Assembly: GCA_910576855.1 (NCBI GenBank) | Contig: CAJTJP010000007.1 | Location: forward strand, 1-64,000 | Source: Erysipelotrichales bacterium | GTDB taxonomy: Bacteria > Bacillota_I > Bacilli_A > Erysipelotrichales > Erysipelotrichaceae | DNA length: 64,000 nt | Reading direction: 5' to 3' | In this document: positions 40,937-50,260 of the stretch, in pieces | Numbering within the stretch: the first letter of the stretch is position 1 | Layout of the letters: every line of letters begins with the position of its first letter | Notes under the pieces: model-generated | The model's input: only the letters and a program-made list of their open reading frames with translations | What the model was told of the DNA's origin: nothing | Database searches by the model: none | Position numbers and translations under genes: made by a program

Positions 40937-41740
40937 TCAATCGTCCTTGAGTTTAATTTGAAATCGGTTTTTGATTGCCTGTATGACACCGTCTTCATCA
41001 TTGCTTGCGGTATGATAGTGAGCAAGCTTTAAAATATCCGGATGAGCATTACTCGGGGCATAGGATTCTGTGCATTCCAAAAGCATTTCATAATCATTCA
41101 TAAAATCGCCGAATGCCATAATATCTTGCGGACCGATGTTTTTCAACTGTTTTAAATAGGCCAGTGCGGTTCCTTTATTCACATTTGGATTCGTAAGATC
41201 CACCCAGTGCTTCCCGCTCGTCACCATATGATACCGATCAACATGACCGCTCAGATAAGCCTTTGTATGTGTTTCACTGTCGATAGCGTCATAGATTGAT
41301 ATTTTACAAATCGTATCATGCTTTGCGGCTTCCATCACATCATCAACAAGCTGTAAATTGCGATAATACATACGACAGTTTTCTAAAAACTCGACATTGT
41401 TATTTTCTATATAGGCATTCTGAATACCGCAAAGCACACACCACGCATGATCCAGCTCTCGAATTCGCTGCACCGGTTCATCCAGCATATCATAGGCTAT
41501 TTCATTATGATAAATACATTGCTTTCCTTCAAACATCACTGCACCGTTTTCAGCGATGAACAACATATGATCCGCATATTCTCTGAATTGATTATAAAGG
41601 TTATAATATTGTCTTCCGCTGGCGATTCCGAAACTAATATCACGTTTTTGCAGCTCGTCTAATAAAGGGAAAAGTTGCTTGGGAAGTGACTTATCGCTGT
41701 GTAGGAGTGTACCGTCCATATCAGTAAAAATATATTTCAT
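40937..41740 (-). CDS. Cof-type HAD phosphatase
   Basis: A 267-residue haloacid dehalogenase-like hydrolase of the Cof group. Motif I is FTDMDGTLLHSD with both catalytic aspartates, motif II is the Ser of GIASGRQ, motif III Lys is around NKGTAL, and motif IV is AFGDFMNDYEML. It would dephosphorylate small sugar phosphates or flavin/PLP-related metabolites in the cytoplasm. The substrate cannot be told. It is a single gene with a terminator after it and no evident partner. Confidence 0.88.
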   Translation of the reverse strand: MKYIFTDMDGTLLHSDKSLPKQLFPLLDELQKRDISFGIASGRQYYNLYNQFREYADHMLFIAENGAVMFEGKQCIYHNEIAYDMLDEPVQRIRELDHAWCVLCGIQNAYIENNNVEFLENCRMYYRNLQLVDDVMEAAKHDTICKISIYDAIDSETHTKAYLSGHVDRYHMVTSGKHWVDLTNPNVNKGTALAYLKQLKNIGPQDIMAFGDFMNDYEMLLECTESYAPSNAHPDILKLAHYHTASNDEDGVIQAIKNRFQIKLKDD

Positions 41741-41924
41741 TGAAAAACCGCCTTTCTGTCTGTCAGAAGTATTCTAACATTTTTTAGGATATGTGTAAAT
41801 GCAGATAATACTTATCGAAAGGCACTTTTATGAATACAAAAGAAAACATCTCATCTTCGATACATTCATTCACCTATACTGTAACGCTTAACATCGCATA
41901 GGATGAAAAGAAAGGAGGAAACAT

Positions 41925-42605
41925 ATGGCTAAGGTCATTGTATATGACGTATATACACAGGCTTTACAGGTGTATCGGCTGAATGAATCTGATCCGATGC
42001 CTTATGCCTACGGCAGAACGATGCTTGTCGGTGAGTTCAGAGGCAGCTCTGGTTCTTCAGTATTGTGGACCACAAATGCGGCTATGGAAGCATGGAATGC
42101 GACAAGAAGAACCTATGGTTCACCGATTCCTTTCCGTTATGCATTTAAACGTATATGGGAAGGCGGACACGGACGCCAGTCGCAGCATTATGCCGGAGTA
42201 GCCTTTGATGTCGGTCAGGCGCTTTCATCAGCACAGCGCAATCGGATTTGGAATGTTGCGAACAATCTCGGTGTATGGAGTTATGTAGAACCGCAAAGCA
42301 TGACACCGACATGGGTACACTTGGACAAACGCTATGGCAGACCTGCATGTTCTGCCGGTTATCCGGTCGTCAGAAGCGGTTCGCGCGGTATTTATGTGCT
42401 TGTGCTACAGGATGCACTGAACGCTTTAGGTTATACCACCTATACACTTGACGGAGCGTTTGGCAATAATACGCGCAATGCTTTGATTTCCTATCAGCGC
42501 AACAACGGTTTAACCGCTGACGGTATTGCCGGATGTGCTACATGGACAAGGCTTGTGAATGAGGCAGTCGGTATCGGAAAAACATCGACTGTAATTGATC
42601 CATAA
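41925..42605 (+). CDS. M15-like zinc peptidase with C-terminal peptidoglycan-binding domain
   Basis: A 226-residue protein. Residues about 85-140 carry QSQHYAGVAFDVG and WVHLDKRYG, the H-x6-D and H of the VanY/M15 D-Ala-D-Ala peptidase/L-Ala-D-Glu peptidase fold. Residues about 150-210 are a PG_binding_1 domain (GSRGIYVLVLQDALNALGY, LDGAFGNNTRNALISYQRNNGLTADGIAG). There is no signal peptide, so if it reaches the wall it must be exported another way or be an endolysin-like relic. The ATG follows AAAGGAGG. A possible -10 (TATACT) lies at 41875. Confidence 0.8.
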   Translation: MAKVIVYDVYTQALQVYRLNESDPMPYAYGRTMLVGEFRGSSGSSVLWTTNAAMEAWNATRRTYGSPIPFRYAFKRIWEGGHGRQSQHYAGVAFDVGQALSSAQRNRIWNVANNLGVWSYVEPQSMTPTWVHLDKRYGRPACSAGYPVVRSGSRGIYVLVLQDALNALGYTTYTLDGAFGNNTRNALISYQRNNGLTADGIAGCATWTRLVNEAVGIGKTSTVIDP

Positions 42606-42615
42606 TAAATGAAAT

Positions 42616-42658
42616 GACTGTTACACATGTAAATCAAAAGCGTGTGTAACAGTTTTTT
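42616..42658 (+). terminator. Terminator of the M15-like gene
   Basis: ACTGTTACACA and TGTGTAACAGT arms with a loop of about 13 bases and a run of T. Confidence 0.8.
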
Positions 42659-42864
42659 AGGATTATTTGAAAGTATCTCCTGGCTATTATTTTTTTATTT
42701 TAATGCAAAATAATCAATTACTTCTAAAACAATTACCGTTTCAGTATCGTCGACTGAATCAGTATATTGAGAATATTCTATCAATATAATCATCATTTCA
42801 GTTCTCTCTATGAATACATATTGGCTTCTTACTATTTTATCGTATCCAAGTTACTAACACATTA

Positions 42865-44166
42865 TCACAGTAATTCTTTTAGTTTTCCTGCCAAATATAA
42901 TGGAATGTTTGTAAACTCTCCGTCTTTTCTATATCCTCGCTTAGAAAAGCGCAAAGCATACTTTGGGTGATTATTAGTAATATATCTCTTGAATGACGGT
43001 GCAGTTCTATCTTCCCCACCCTGTACTTCCACAGGAATTATTTTTGTACCATACTGAAGTAAAAAATCTATTTCACTATTCTTATCAGAATAGTAGCATG
43101 GCTCAACTTCAAACTGTCCTTTAAGCTGTTGCAAAATAAAATTTTCTGTTAAAGGTCCTTTAAACTGATAATCAGCTTTTAATAGTATAGCACTGTTATC
43201 TATTCCGGCCATATGCTTTAATAAACCGGTATCAAACATAAATAGTTTAAACTGATCTAATTTATTAAAGGCAGATAACGGATGCTCCGTTTTTGATACA
43301 TTATAAACACGATTTAGCATACCTGCCGAAACTAACCATTCGATTGCTTCTTCAAACTCTCGAGCTCTTGCACCTTCGCGAACTGCACCATACACAAACT
43401 TCTCATTTGATTTTGCGAGTTGAGAAACAATACTGCGAAATACCATCAGAATACGTCCGCTGTTCACCTTACCGTTGTGTTTAGAAAAGTCGTTTTCATA
43501 AACTTCAATAAGTTCTTTTTGAATCTGATTTACTTTTGCCGGATCTTTATACTTCAGCCAAGATGATACACACTCAGGCATCCCACCGATAATAAGATAG
43601 CTGTTATAAACTTCTAACAGTCGATGATGGAATATTTCTTCAATATGTTGTTCCTTTTGAATACTATTGTAATAAGAATAAAGTACCGGATCAATAGCAT
43701 CAAGAAATTCATCAAAAGCAAACGGATAAATAGTAAGTAGATTTACCATACCGACCGGATATGATTTTGGTTTTGCAAGAAGTGTACCTAATAAGCTGCC
43801 TGCCGCAATGACATGATATTCATTTGCCTTCTCTTTAAAGTATTTTAAAGTATTCAATGCCTCCGGACATTCTTGTATTTCATCAAAGATTATTAAAGTT
43901 TCACCGGGAAGAATTTTTTCTGCGGCAATCATTGATAATAACTCAATAATACGATGTGGATTTTTATTCGTTTCAAAAATAGATTTTAAATCATCCTCTT
44001 CGTCAAAATTGAAATAAACATAATTTTCATAATAAGTTTGACCGAATTCCTTCATCAACCATGTTTTACCTACCTGACGTGCTCCTTTTAATACCATTGG
44101 TTTTCTTTCTTCATCAGATTTCCATTTTATTAATTTTTGAATTGCATTTCGTTTCAAGAAAACCAC
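42865..44166 (-). CDS. AAA ATPase with DUF4143 domain
   Basis: A 433-residue protein of the widespread AAA_14/DUF4143 pair. The Walker A is VLKGARQVGKTWLMKEF near residue 25, Walker B is LIIFDEIQECPEAL near residue 94, and the C-terminus has the PD-(D/E)XK-like VEPCYYSDKNSEIDFLLQYG and IPVEVQGG. Members are common in gut Firmicutes and Bacteroidetes, but their role is not settled. It lies beside the type I restriction operon on the same strand but 150 bases away, so co-function is uncertain. Confidence 0.85.
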   Translation of the reverse strand: MVFLKRNAIQKLIKWKSDEERKPMVLKGARQVGKTWLMKEFGQTYYENYVYFNFDEEDDLKSIFETNKNPHRIIELLSMIAAEKILPGETLIIFDEIQECPEALNTLKYFKEKANEYHVIAAGSLLGTLLAKPKSYPVGMVNLLTIYPFAFDEFLDAIDPVLYSYYNSIQKEQHIEEIFHHRLLEVYNSYLIIGGMPECVSSWLKYKDPAKVNQIQKELIEVYENDFSKHNGKVNSGRILMVFRSIVSQLAKSNEKFVYGAVREGARAREFEEAIEWLVSAGMLNRVYNVSKTEHPLSAFNKLDQFKLFMFDTGLLKHMAGIDNSAILLKADYQFKGPLTENFILQQLKGQFEVEPCYYSDKNSEIDFLLQYGTKIIPVEVQGGEDRTAPSFKRYITNNHPKYALRFSKRGYRKDGEFTNIPLYLAGKLKELL

Positions 44167-44321
44167 CGTCCTATTCTTTTTAGCAATAATAGTTTATCAC
44201 ATTTTTCTTAATTCTTCGAGATGAATTTTACACATTTTTCTGACAAAATAATATCTCTAATATCACATTATTCCGAATCTAAGATCATTATATAGATTTG
44301 AGATTATTTAGATACACTTTT

Positions 44322-45440
44322 TTAGTTAGGAAAGCAATTACTGTCAATCATTTCCATCAGAGTCCTGATTAAATCAGCGATAAACTTTGATTTGTTGACT
44401 TGTTCAACAAAGTAGGCAAACTGGTATTGAAGTTCAATCGGGGGTACACAGATTGTTAAATTTCCATACTCCTGTGCATTAATATTTGGTTGTGCAACAG
44501 CTTTTTGAGCATTTTTTATAAAAGACAAATAATACTCAGTTTTTGTATACCAAAAAACGTATTCTGCAATTACTTTTGAAGTGTTAGGCACTAATCTTAT
44601 TAAATATCCAGCATATATACATTTACCGTGCTTTTCTTTTGAATATTTAAAGGTCTTCCCTACGGTTGCGCCACTTCGTGCAAAAAGGATGTCTCCATCA
44701 TTTAATAAATATTTATCTTCATACTCGCTTGGAGATTTCTTATCGTATATCAAATCACCTGAATCAGTTATGTCTGTAATTCTAACATATCTTATATTGT
44801 TTTCAAATTTTATAGCAGAAGCACTGGAGCCGTAAGATAACTTGCCAACAGCGATATCTTTTATTTTTTCTTGTTCCCAATTCTTTTCATTACTAAAGGG
44901 ATCTCCAAACATCTCTACAAATCGAGATTTGATTAGATTGTCAAAAAAAGAAATCTGCGTTTTTTCTTTCTTTATGATATGTTTAATCATATCTAATTGT
45001 TTTACAATTTTCGTTTGATCATTAACATTTAAAATAGGAACTTTTAAATTTTCTAAAACAGACTTATTAATTGCTTTAAAAGTACTTCCTGTTCCTAGCT
45101 TGTTTAATTCGTCTTTTTTTGATTTTAACAAGTAGAAAATATACTCTTTTAAATAAAAGTCTTTTATCGGCCGAATAGATGCTAACCCTCTACCAATGCA
45201 ACAATTTTTATTTGCATAATTTAGTGCACCGATTGGAGCTCTAACCGAAATTAAAATATCATTAATAAGCGCCATTTTCCTTGGCTTTGTAGTCCAAGCA
45301 CGTACATCGGGATTCTTCTCTCCAAAATCAGCATTACCTTGAAAAAAAGGAACTCCTATCATTTCTTTGTTATAACTCGATGAATCAGGTGATTGTCCCA
45401 TCGAAATTTCACAAACTTCTTTTAGTTTTACATATTCCAT
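44322..45440 (-). CDS. hsdS: Type I restriction-modification specificity subunit
   Basis: A 372-residue HsdS with two target recognition domains. The first (residues 1-150) has KLKEVCEISMGQSPDS, NDILISVRAPIGALNYA and GSTFKAINKSVLENLKVPI; a central conserved helix follows (QTKIVKQLDMIKHIIKKEKTQISFFDNLI). The second has YVRITDITDSGDL, NDGDILFARSGATVGK and QPNINAQEYGNLTICVPP and ends in another helix. The two half-sites give bipartite DNA recognition. No inverted repeats for shuffling are visible beside it. Confidence 0.92.
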   Translation of the reverse strand: MEYVKLKEVCEISMGQSPDSSSYNKEMIGVPFFQGNADFGEKNPDVRAWTTKPRKMALINDILISVRAPIGALNYANKNCCIGRGLASIRPIKDFYLKEYIFYLLKSKKDELNKLGTGSTFKAINKSVLENLKVPILNVNDQTKIVKQLDMIKHIIKKEKTQISFFDNLIKSRFVEMFGDPFSNEKNWEQEKIKDIAVGKLSYGSSASAIKFENNIRYVRITDITDSGDLIYDKKSPSEYEDKYLLNDGDILFARSGATVGKTFKYSKEKHGKCIYAGYLIRLVPNTSKVIAEYVFWYTKTEYYLSFIKNAQKAVAQPNINAQEYGNLTICVPPIELQYQFAYFVEQVNKSKFIADLIRTLMEMIDSNCFPN

Positions 45441-45494
45441 TCCCTTTACAAATACAAATTTGTCATACTATCAAACTTGTATTCTTCCTCCTTT

Positions 45495-46997
45495 CTAATC
45501 ATTCTTTAAAAGTTCCTTTAATACTAATAATTCTTTATTAATTTCTTCTTCCAATCTAAATATTTCATCTAATATTTCAGATGTAGGTGGATATTCTACA
45601 GGAACATATTCAATTTCCTTGTATTTATTAATAGATAAATCATACCCATTATCAACAATTTCACTTTTACTAATAAAGAAACTTTGGTCAGTACGCTTTC
45701 TTTCTTTTTCCGCTTCTAAATTCCAGTATCTAGTTATAATATCAGGAATATCATTTTCTTTAATTTCGGATCTCTTATCGTCTAAAGAATATCCATCCGC
45801 TTTCATGTCATAGAACCATACATCTTCAGTACCGCTAGGATCTTTAGTAAATACAAGAATTGCGGTAGAAACTCCGGCATACGGTTTAAATACACCAGAC
45901 GGCATAGAAATAACTGCTGTAAGCTTATTATTTTCAACCAATTCTTTTCGGATTGATTTATGTGCTTTTGATGAGCCGAATAATACGCCATCCGGAACAA
46001 TACAAGCACATCTGCCGCCTAACTTTAATGATTTTATAAATAAAGCTAAGAACAGTAATTCAGTCTTTTTAGTCGAACATAACGCTAAAATATCTTTTGA
46101 AATATCTTCTTGGAAAACACTGCCGGTAAATGGTGGATTCGCCATAATTAGTGAATATGCTTCTCTTGTTTGATTATCATCTGATAATGAATCTTGTCGT
46201 AAAATAAGCGGATCTTCAACACCGTGTAACAAGAGATTCATCGCTCCGATACGAAGCATTGATGGATCTGTATCAGAACCATTAAACATCGTTGTTTTAA
46301 AATGATTTATTTTTTCTTTATTTAATAACTCAGTTTTATATTCTTCTTGAACATAGTTGGCAGCTCCTAATAAGAAGCCAGCAGAACCCATAGCAGGGTC
46401 TAAAACTGTGTCATCTAAAGTAGGTTTAGTAAGATGTACCATCATATCAATAATATGTCTAGGTGTTCTGAACTGTCCTAATGCGCCTGCTGAAGACATT
46501 TTTCCTAAACAGTACTCATAAACGTCTCCCATAATATCTTTGTTAGACATATCAATTTCACTTAGTATACTTACACAAACTTCTAAAACTTTAGCTGTTG
46601 GCAATAAGAACACAGCATCACCCATAAAACGAGAAAATGCAGTTTCTTTGCTATCTCCATTTACTGTTTTAATAAACGGGAAAACATAATTTCTCACAAT
46701 CTCAAACATTTCTGTAGTACTTTTGTTCTTGAAATTATGCCATCTTAAATCTTCATAAGGGATTGAGCGACCTATGCTCTCGTCCGGTGAATAACTACCT
46801 TCTTTAAAAATCTTACTTTGATAAGTCATTCCAAAGATCGATGCATTTCCTTCTTTCTTTATTTCTGCATCATCCAGCAATTTCATAAACATTAAATATG
46901 TAATTTGTTCAAGCACTGTAATCGGACTGGATATTCCCCCTGTCCAAATCGTATCCCATATTTTATCAATTTTTGATTTTAATTCACCTGTAATCAT
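45495..46997 (-). CDS. hsdM: Type I restriction-modification DNA methyltransferase subunit
   Basis: A 500-residue HsdM. After the helical N-terminal domain come SAM motif I (LDPAMGSAGFLLGA near residue 200) and the catalytic ANPPFTGS near residue 287. QFRTPRHIIDMMV just before motif I is typical. It modifies adenine at the sequence set by HsdS and is the core of both methylase and nuclease complexes. It follows hsdR by 9 bases and is upstream of hsdS in one operon. Confidence 0.95.
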   Translation of the reverse strand: MITGELKSKIDKIWDTIWTGGISSPITVLEQITYLMFMKLLDDAEIKKEGNASIFGMTYQSKIFKEGSYSPDESIGRSIPYEDLRWHNFKNKSTTEMFEIVRNYVFPFIKTVNGDSKETAFSRFMGDAVFLLPTAKVLEVCVSILSEIDMSNKDIMGDVYEYCLGKMSSAGALGQFRTPRHIIDMMVHLTKPTLDDTVLDPAMGSAGFLLGAANYVQEEYKTELLNKEKINHFKTTMFNGSDTDPSMLRIGAMNLLLHGVEDPLILRQDSLSDDNQTREAYSLIMANPPFTGSVFQEDISKDILALCSTKKTELLFLALFIKSLKLGGRCACIVPDGVLFGSSKAHKSIRKELVENNKLTAVISMPSGVFKPYAGVSTAILVFTKDPSGTEDVWFYDMKADGYSLDDKRSEIKENDIPDIITRYWNLEAEKERKRTDQSFFISKSEIVDNGYDLSINKYKEIEYVPVEYPPTSEILDEIFRLEEEINKELLVLKELLKND

Positions 46998-47006
46998 TTT
47001 TTCCTC

Positions 47007-50000
47007 CTATACTTTAATAATACAATTATGCAATGTGTTTACTACATCAGCGACAACGTGTGCATTAGTATCAAATAAATCAATAACACTGAAATTATCA
47101 AACGGAGCTTCTTCTATTACTACTTGTCCGGTAATATCTCCATTTTCTCTAACATAATTTATAATAGAATATATAAATTCCATTTGTTCAACACTTAAAG
47201 TGTTATTATTTAAATACTGACTTAATTTCTCATTTATTGCCTCTTGATTGATTCCGACTATTGAGCGAATAAATGCAGCCAAGTTATCTAATTTACTAAT
47301 TGAATAGTAATCTTCTTTGCTTCCTAATTTAACCCATAAAATGTCTTCTAATGCATTAAAATCATCTTCGGTTAATGGTTCTAAATTTTTGATTTTTTGA
47401 ATTGTTGGATTGCTTGAATTTTCAATAAAATAATCCATTACTTTCTCTTTATATGTACGAATTTCAACAAATGGATTATCAATAAATTCTCCTTGTTTCG
47501 CTTCATCGATATTATCGATAATCACGCTGACAATTCTTTCTACTCTAAGAAATTGCATTAGCAATCGTAATGATTTACGATAATATTCAAGTTTTTCAAT
47601 AGTAACTTTTTCCCAAAAACCCAAACTATATAACACTTCAATCTCCTCTATTTTTTTACGCACTTCATTTATTGCAGCTTTTTCTAATAAAGATTGAGCT
47701 ATTAAGCGTATATTTTTAATCAATACTGCAGCTTTTTCAAGATTTCCTTCAGTAATAAAAACATTCTCAATTTGTAACATTTTAAGATCAAACGCTAATG
47801 ATAAATGATTTTCTTTTATATCACTTTCGACTAGTGGTAGTAAAGCGTATTCTATCTCTCGTTGTTCTATTAAACTAATATATTCCCATTTGCTGTCATT
47901 ATAATACTTATCGATCATATTCATAACCGCACGTACACTGATTCGCATTGCCCCTTGATCTTTTATACGCTTTATGTCTCTGATTAATTGCTTTTTTAGT
48001 TCTATATAATATTTTCTATGTTCTTCATTTATTTGATGAACAGCTCCTTGCATTTCACACATCATTTTTAACCGTACTCCAAAAATTTTTTGGGTTATAG
48101 AAATAGGTTGCTTGATATTTTCCGGATTTTCATCTTTTAGATTATTAAAATAATCAAAAATTAAGAAATACTTTTTATCTTTACCATCAATTAATCCTTC
48201 ACATAATCGTGTTCCTCGACCGATCATTTGAATTAATTTTATTGTTGAATTTACTCTTTTAAAGAAAACAAGATTCAAAACACTGGGAACATCTATTCCT
48301 GTATCTAACATATCAACTGAAACTGCAATTCTGAATTTAGGATCTTCCTCAAATTCATCAATTAAGTGCTCACTATTCTTAACTTGATTATCAATCAATT
48401 TACAATATTCCGGATACATTGGATACATTTCATTAAATGTTTCGACAACTAATTTTGCGTGATAATGGTTAACAGCAAAAATAATTGTTTTTCCTAAAAT
48501 TTGTCCTTGTTCAATACGCAATCCTTTTTCCATCACATCTTCTAATACTCTTCTGCAAGTATCTTTATTGAATATTTTTTTAAATAGTTTATTTTTATCA
48601 ATTATATCTCCGTCATCATATTCTTCATCAGACAACATATTAACTTGTAATTTATCTTCATCAGATAAATCATTATAATTTATTCCGTTTTCAAGCTGCT
48701 TAGATGTTCTGTTTACTAATTTATACGGAACTAAATAATGATCTTCTACAGCTTCTTTTAATGAGTATGAAAAATTCGGAACACCGCTTTCACAGTTAAA
48801 CAGACCATAAGTATTTGCATCAACTTCGTCTTTTGGTGTTGCAGTAAGTCCTACTAAAAGAGAATCGAAATAACTAAAGATAGCGCCATATTTGTTAAAA
48901 ATAGAACGATGTGCCTCATCGATGATAATTAAATCAAACCTGCCGACTGACATTTCTTTTTCCTCATCATCAATGAAATTAATCATTGTTTGGTGGGTTG
49001 AAAAAGTAATACGTGCATTAGGCTCATTAGCTAATGATCTATCGTTTAAAACACAATATGTCATGTCAGGTAATAACTGCTGAAAGTTTCGAAAAGCTTG
49101 GCGCACCAAACTTGTACGATCCGCTAAAAACAATACGTTCTTTATAAAATTATTTCTTGTTAACAACTCAACTAAAGCAATAGCGGTTCTTGTTTTGCCG
49201 GTACCTGTAGCCATAACCAAGAGCCCTCTACGATGCATATCATTAAATCGTTCACAGATACTGGTGATTGCTATTTTTTGATATGGTCGCCCTGCAATAT
49301 CTTGATTAACATTAAAATCAGTTATTCTCCCAATAGAACGTTTTTGAATTAAATAACTCAGTTCATCTATTGTATGAAATGCAGCAACTTTTCTTGGTGG
49401 ATATTTTCCATCAATAATATGGATTTCATATCCGTTTGTATAATATAGAATTGGTACATAGCCATATTTCTTTTCCATACATTTTCCATATTCACGCACT
49501 TGTTGCTGTCCTACAATCGGATCAACGCTGGTTTTTTTAGCTTCAACGATTGCTAAAGGTTTTCCATCCTTACCATATAGAACATAGTCGCAAAATCCTA
49601 AACCTGAAGCATTTGATAAACCATGAACCGGAATTTCAGTACAAGCTTTAGTAGGAACAATAGTTCCACTATCAATAGTTTTCCCATTCGGTAATACAGT
49701 TTTAGAGTTTGGTTCTAAAACTTCCCATCCTGCTTCTTCTAAATATAAATCAATATAAACTTTTCGAGTTTCTGCTTCACTCATTTTTATAAAAGCAGGA
49801 GTTTTCTTTTCGTTAACATCTACTTCTCTTGACTCTGTAAAGCCATATATCTTTAAATCATTTTGATGATAAAACTTCTCTTTTATAACATCTAGCAAAA
49901 ATCTAGTATTATCATAAGCAACTTTTGCCTGTGTTGATTTTATATGTTTATGGTGATAAGCATTAATGCCTAAAATTCTAATAAAATGAAGTTTATCCAA

Positions 50001-50219
50001 TAATACATCATTGTTAAAATAATTTTGGATTGTATCATTGTTTATTAATTCTATTAATGTTGCGTTTATAGGCTTTTTTAACAGACTTTGTTCAAAAATT
50101 AAATCAATTACTTTTTCAAGTACTTGCCTGCAAATTAAAGCAACATCCTGAGCAGAATTATCATCAGCGAGTTCAAAAACCAGTTCTAAATCATCCAATT
50201 CCTGATCAATATTTCTCAT
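47007..50219 (-). CDS. hsdR: Type I restriction endonuclease subunit
   Basis: About 1,070 residues when started at the ATG at 50219, which has a GGTGAT-type site upstream. The longer frame would overlap rsmB and its extension is unlike the family. Domains: N-terminal DUF4145-like region, PD-(D/E)XK nuclease with DYVLYGKDGKPLAIVEAKK, SF2 translocase with VMATGTGKTRTAIAL (Walker A), IIDEAHRS (motif II) and GLTATP, then the EcoEI-type C-terminal domain for complex assembly. It cuts unmodified foreign DNA after translocation. First gene of the R-M-S operon. Confidence 0.93.
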   Translation of the reverse strand: MRNIDQELDDLELVFELADDNSAQDVALICRQVLEKVIDLIFEQSLLKKPINATLIELINNDTIQNYFNNDVLLDKLHFIRILGINAYHHKHIKSTQAKVAYDNTRFLLDVIKEKFYHQNDLKIYGFTESREVDVNEKKTPAFIKMSEAETRKVYIDLYLEEAGWEVLEPNSKTVLPNGKTIDSGTIVPTKACTEIPVHGLSNASGLGFCDYVLYGKDGKPLAIVEAKKTSVDPIVGQQQVREYGKCMEKKYGYVPILYYTNGYEIHIIDGKYPPRKVAAFHTIDELSYLIQKRSIGRITDFNVNQDIAGRPYQKIAITSICERFNDMHRRGLLVMATGTGKTRTAIALVELLTRNNFIKNVLFLADRTSLVRQAFRNFQQLLPDMTYCVLNDRSLANEPNARITFSTHQTMINFIDDEEKEMSVGRFDLIIIDEAHRSIFNKYGAIFSYFDSLLVGLTATPKDEVDANTYGLFNCESGVPNFSYSLKEAVEDHYLVPYKLVNRTSKQLENGINYNDLSDEDKLQVNMLSDEEYDDGDIIDKNKLFKKIFNKDTCRRVLEDVMEKGLRIEQGQILGKTIIFAVNHYHAKLVVETFNEMYPMYPEYCKLIDNQVKNSEHLIDEFEEDPKFRIAVSVDMLDTGIDVPSVLNLVFFKRVNSTIKLIQMIGRGTRLCEGLIDGKDKKYFLIFDYFNNLKDENPENIKQPISITQKIFGVRLKMMCEMQGAVHQINEEHRKYYIELKKQLIRDIKRIKDQGAMRISVRAVMNMIDKYYNDSKWEYISLIEQREIEYALLPLVESDIKENHLSLAFDLKMLQIENVFITEGNLEKAAVLIKNIRLIAQSLLEKAAINEVRKKIEEIEVLYSLGFWEKVTIEKLEYYRKSLRLLMQFLRVERIVSVIIDNIDEAKQGEFIDNPFVEIRTYKEKVMDYFIENSSNPTIQKIKNLEPLTEDDFNALEDILWVKLGSKEDYYSISKLDNLAAFIRSIVGINQEAINEKLSQYLNNNTLSVEQMEFIYSIINYVRENGDITGQVVIEEAPFDNFSVIDLFDTNAHVVADVVNTLHNCIIKV

Positions 50220-50260
50220 AAGATCACCGTCCCTTATACATAAAAACATTTTCTGCAATA

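Noticed and set aside
41830-41901. 23-codon frame before the M15-like gene
   Set aside because: Weak ribosome site and no recognisable features; it likely lies in the promoter region.
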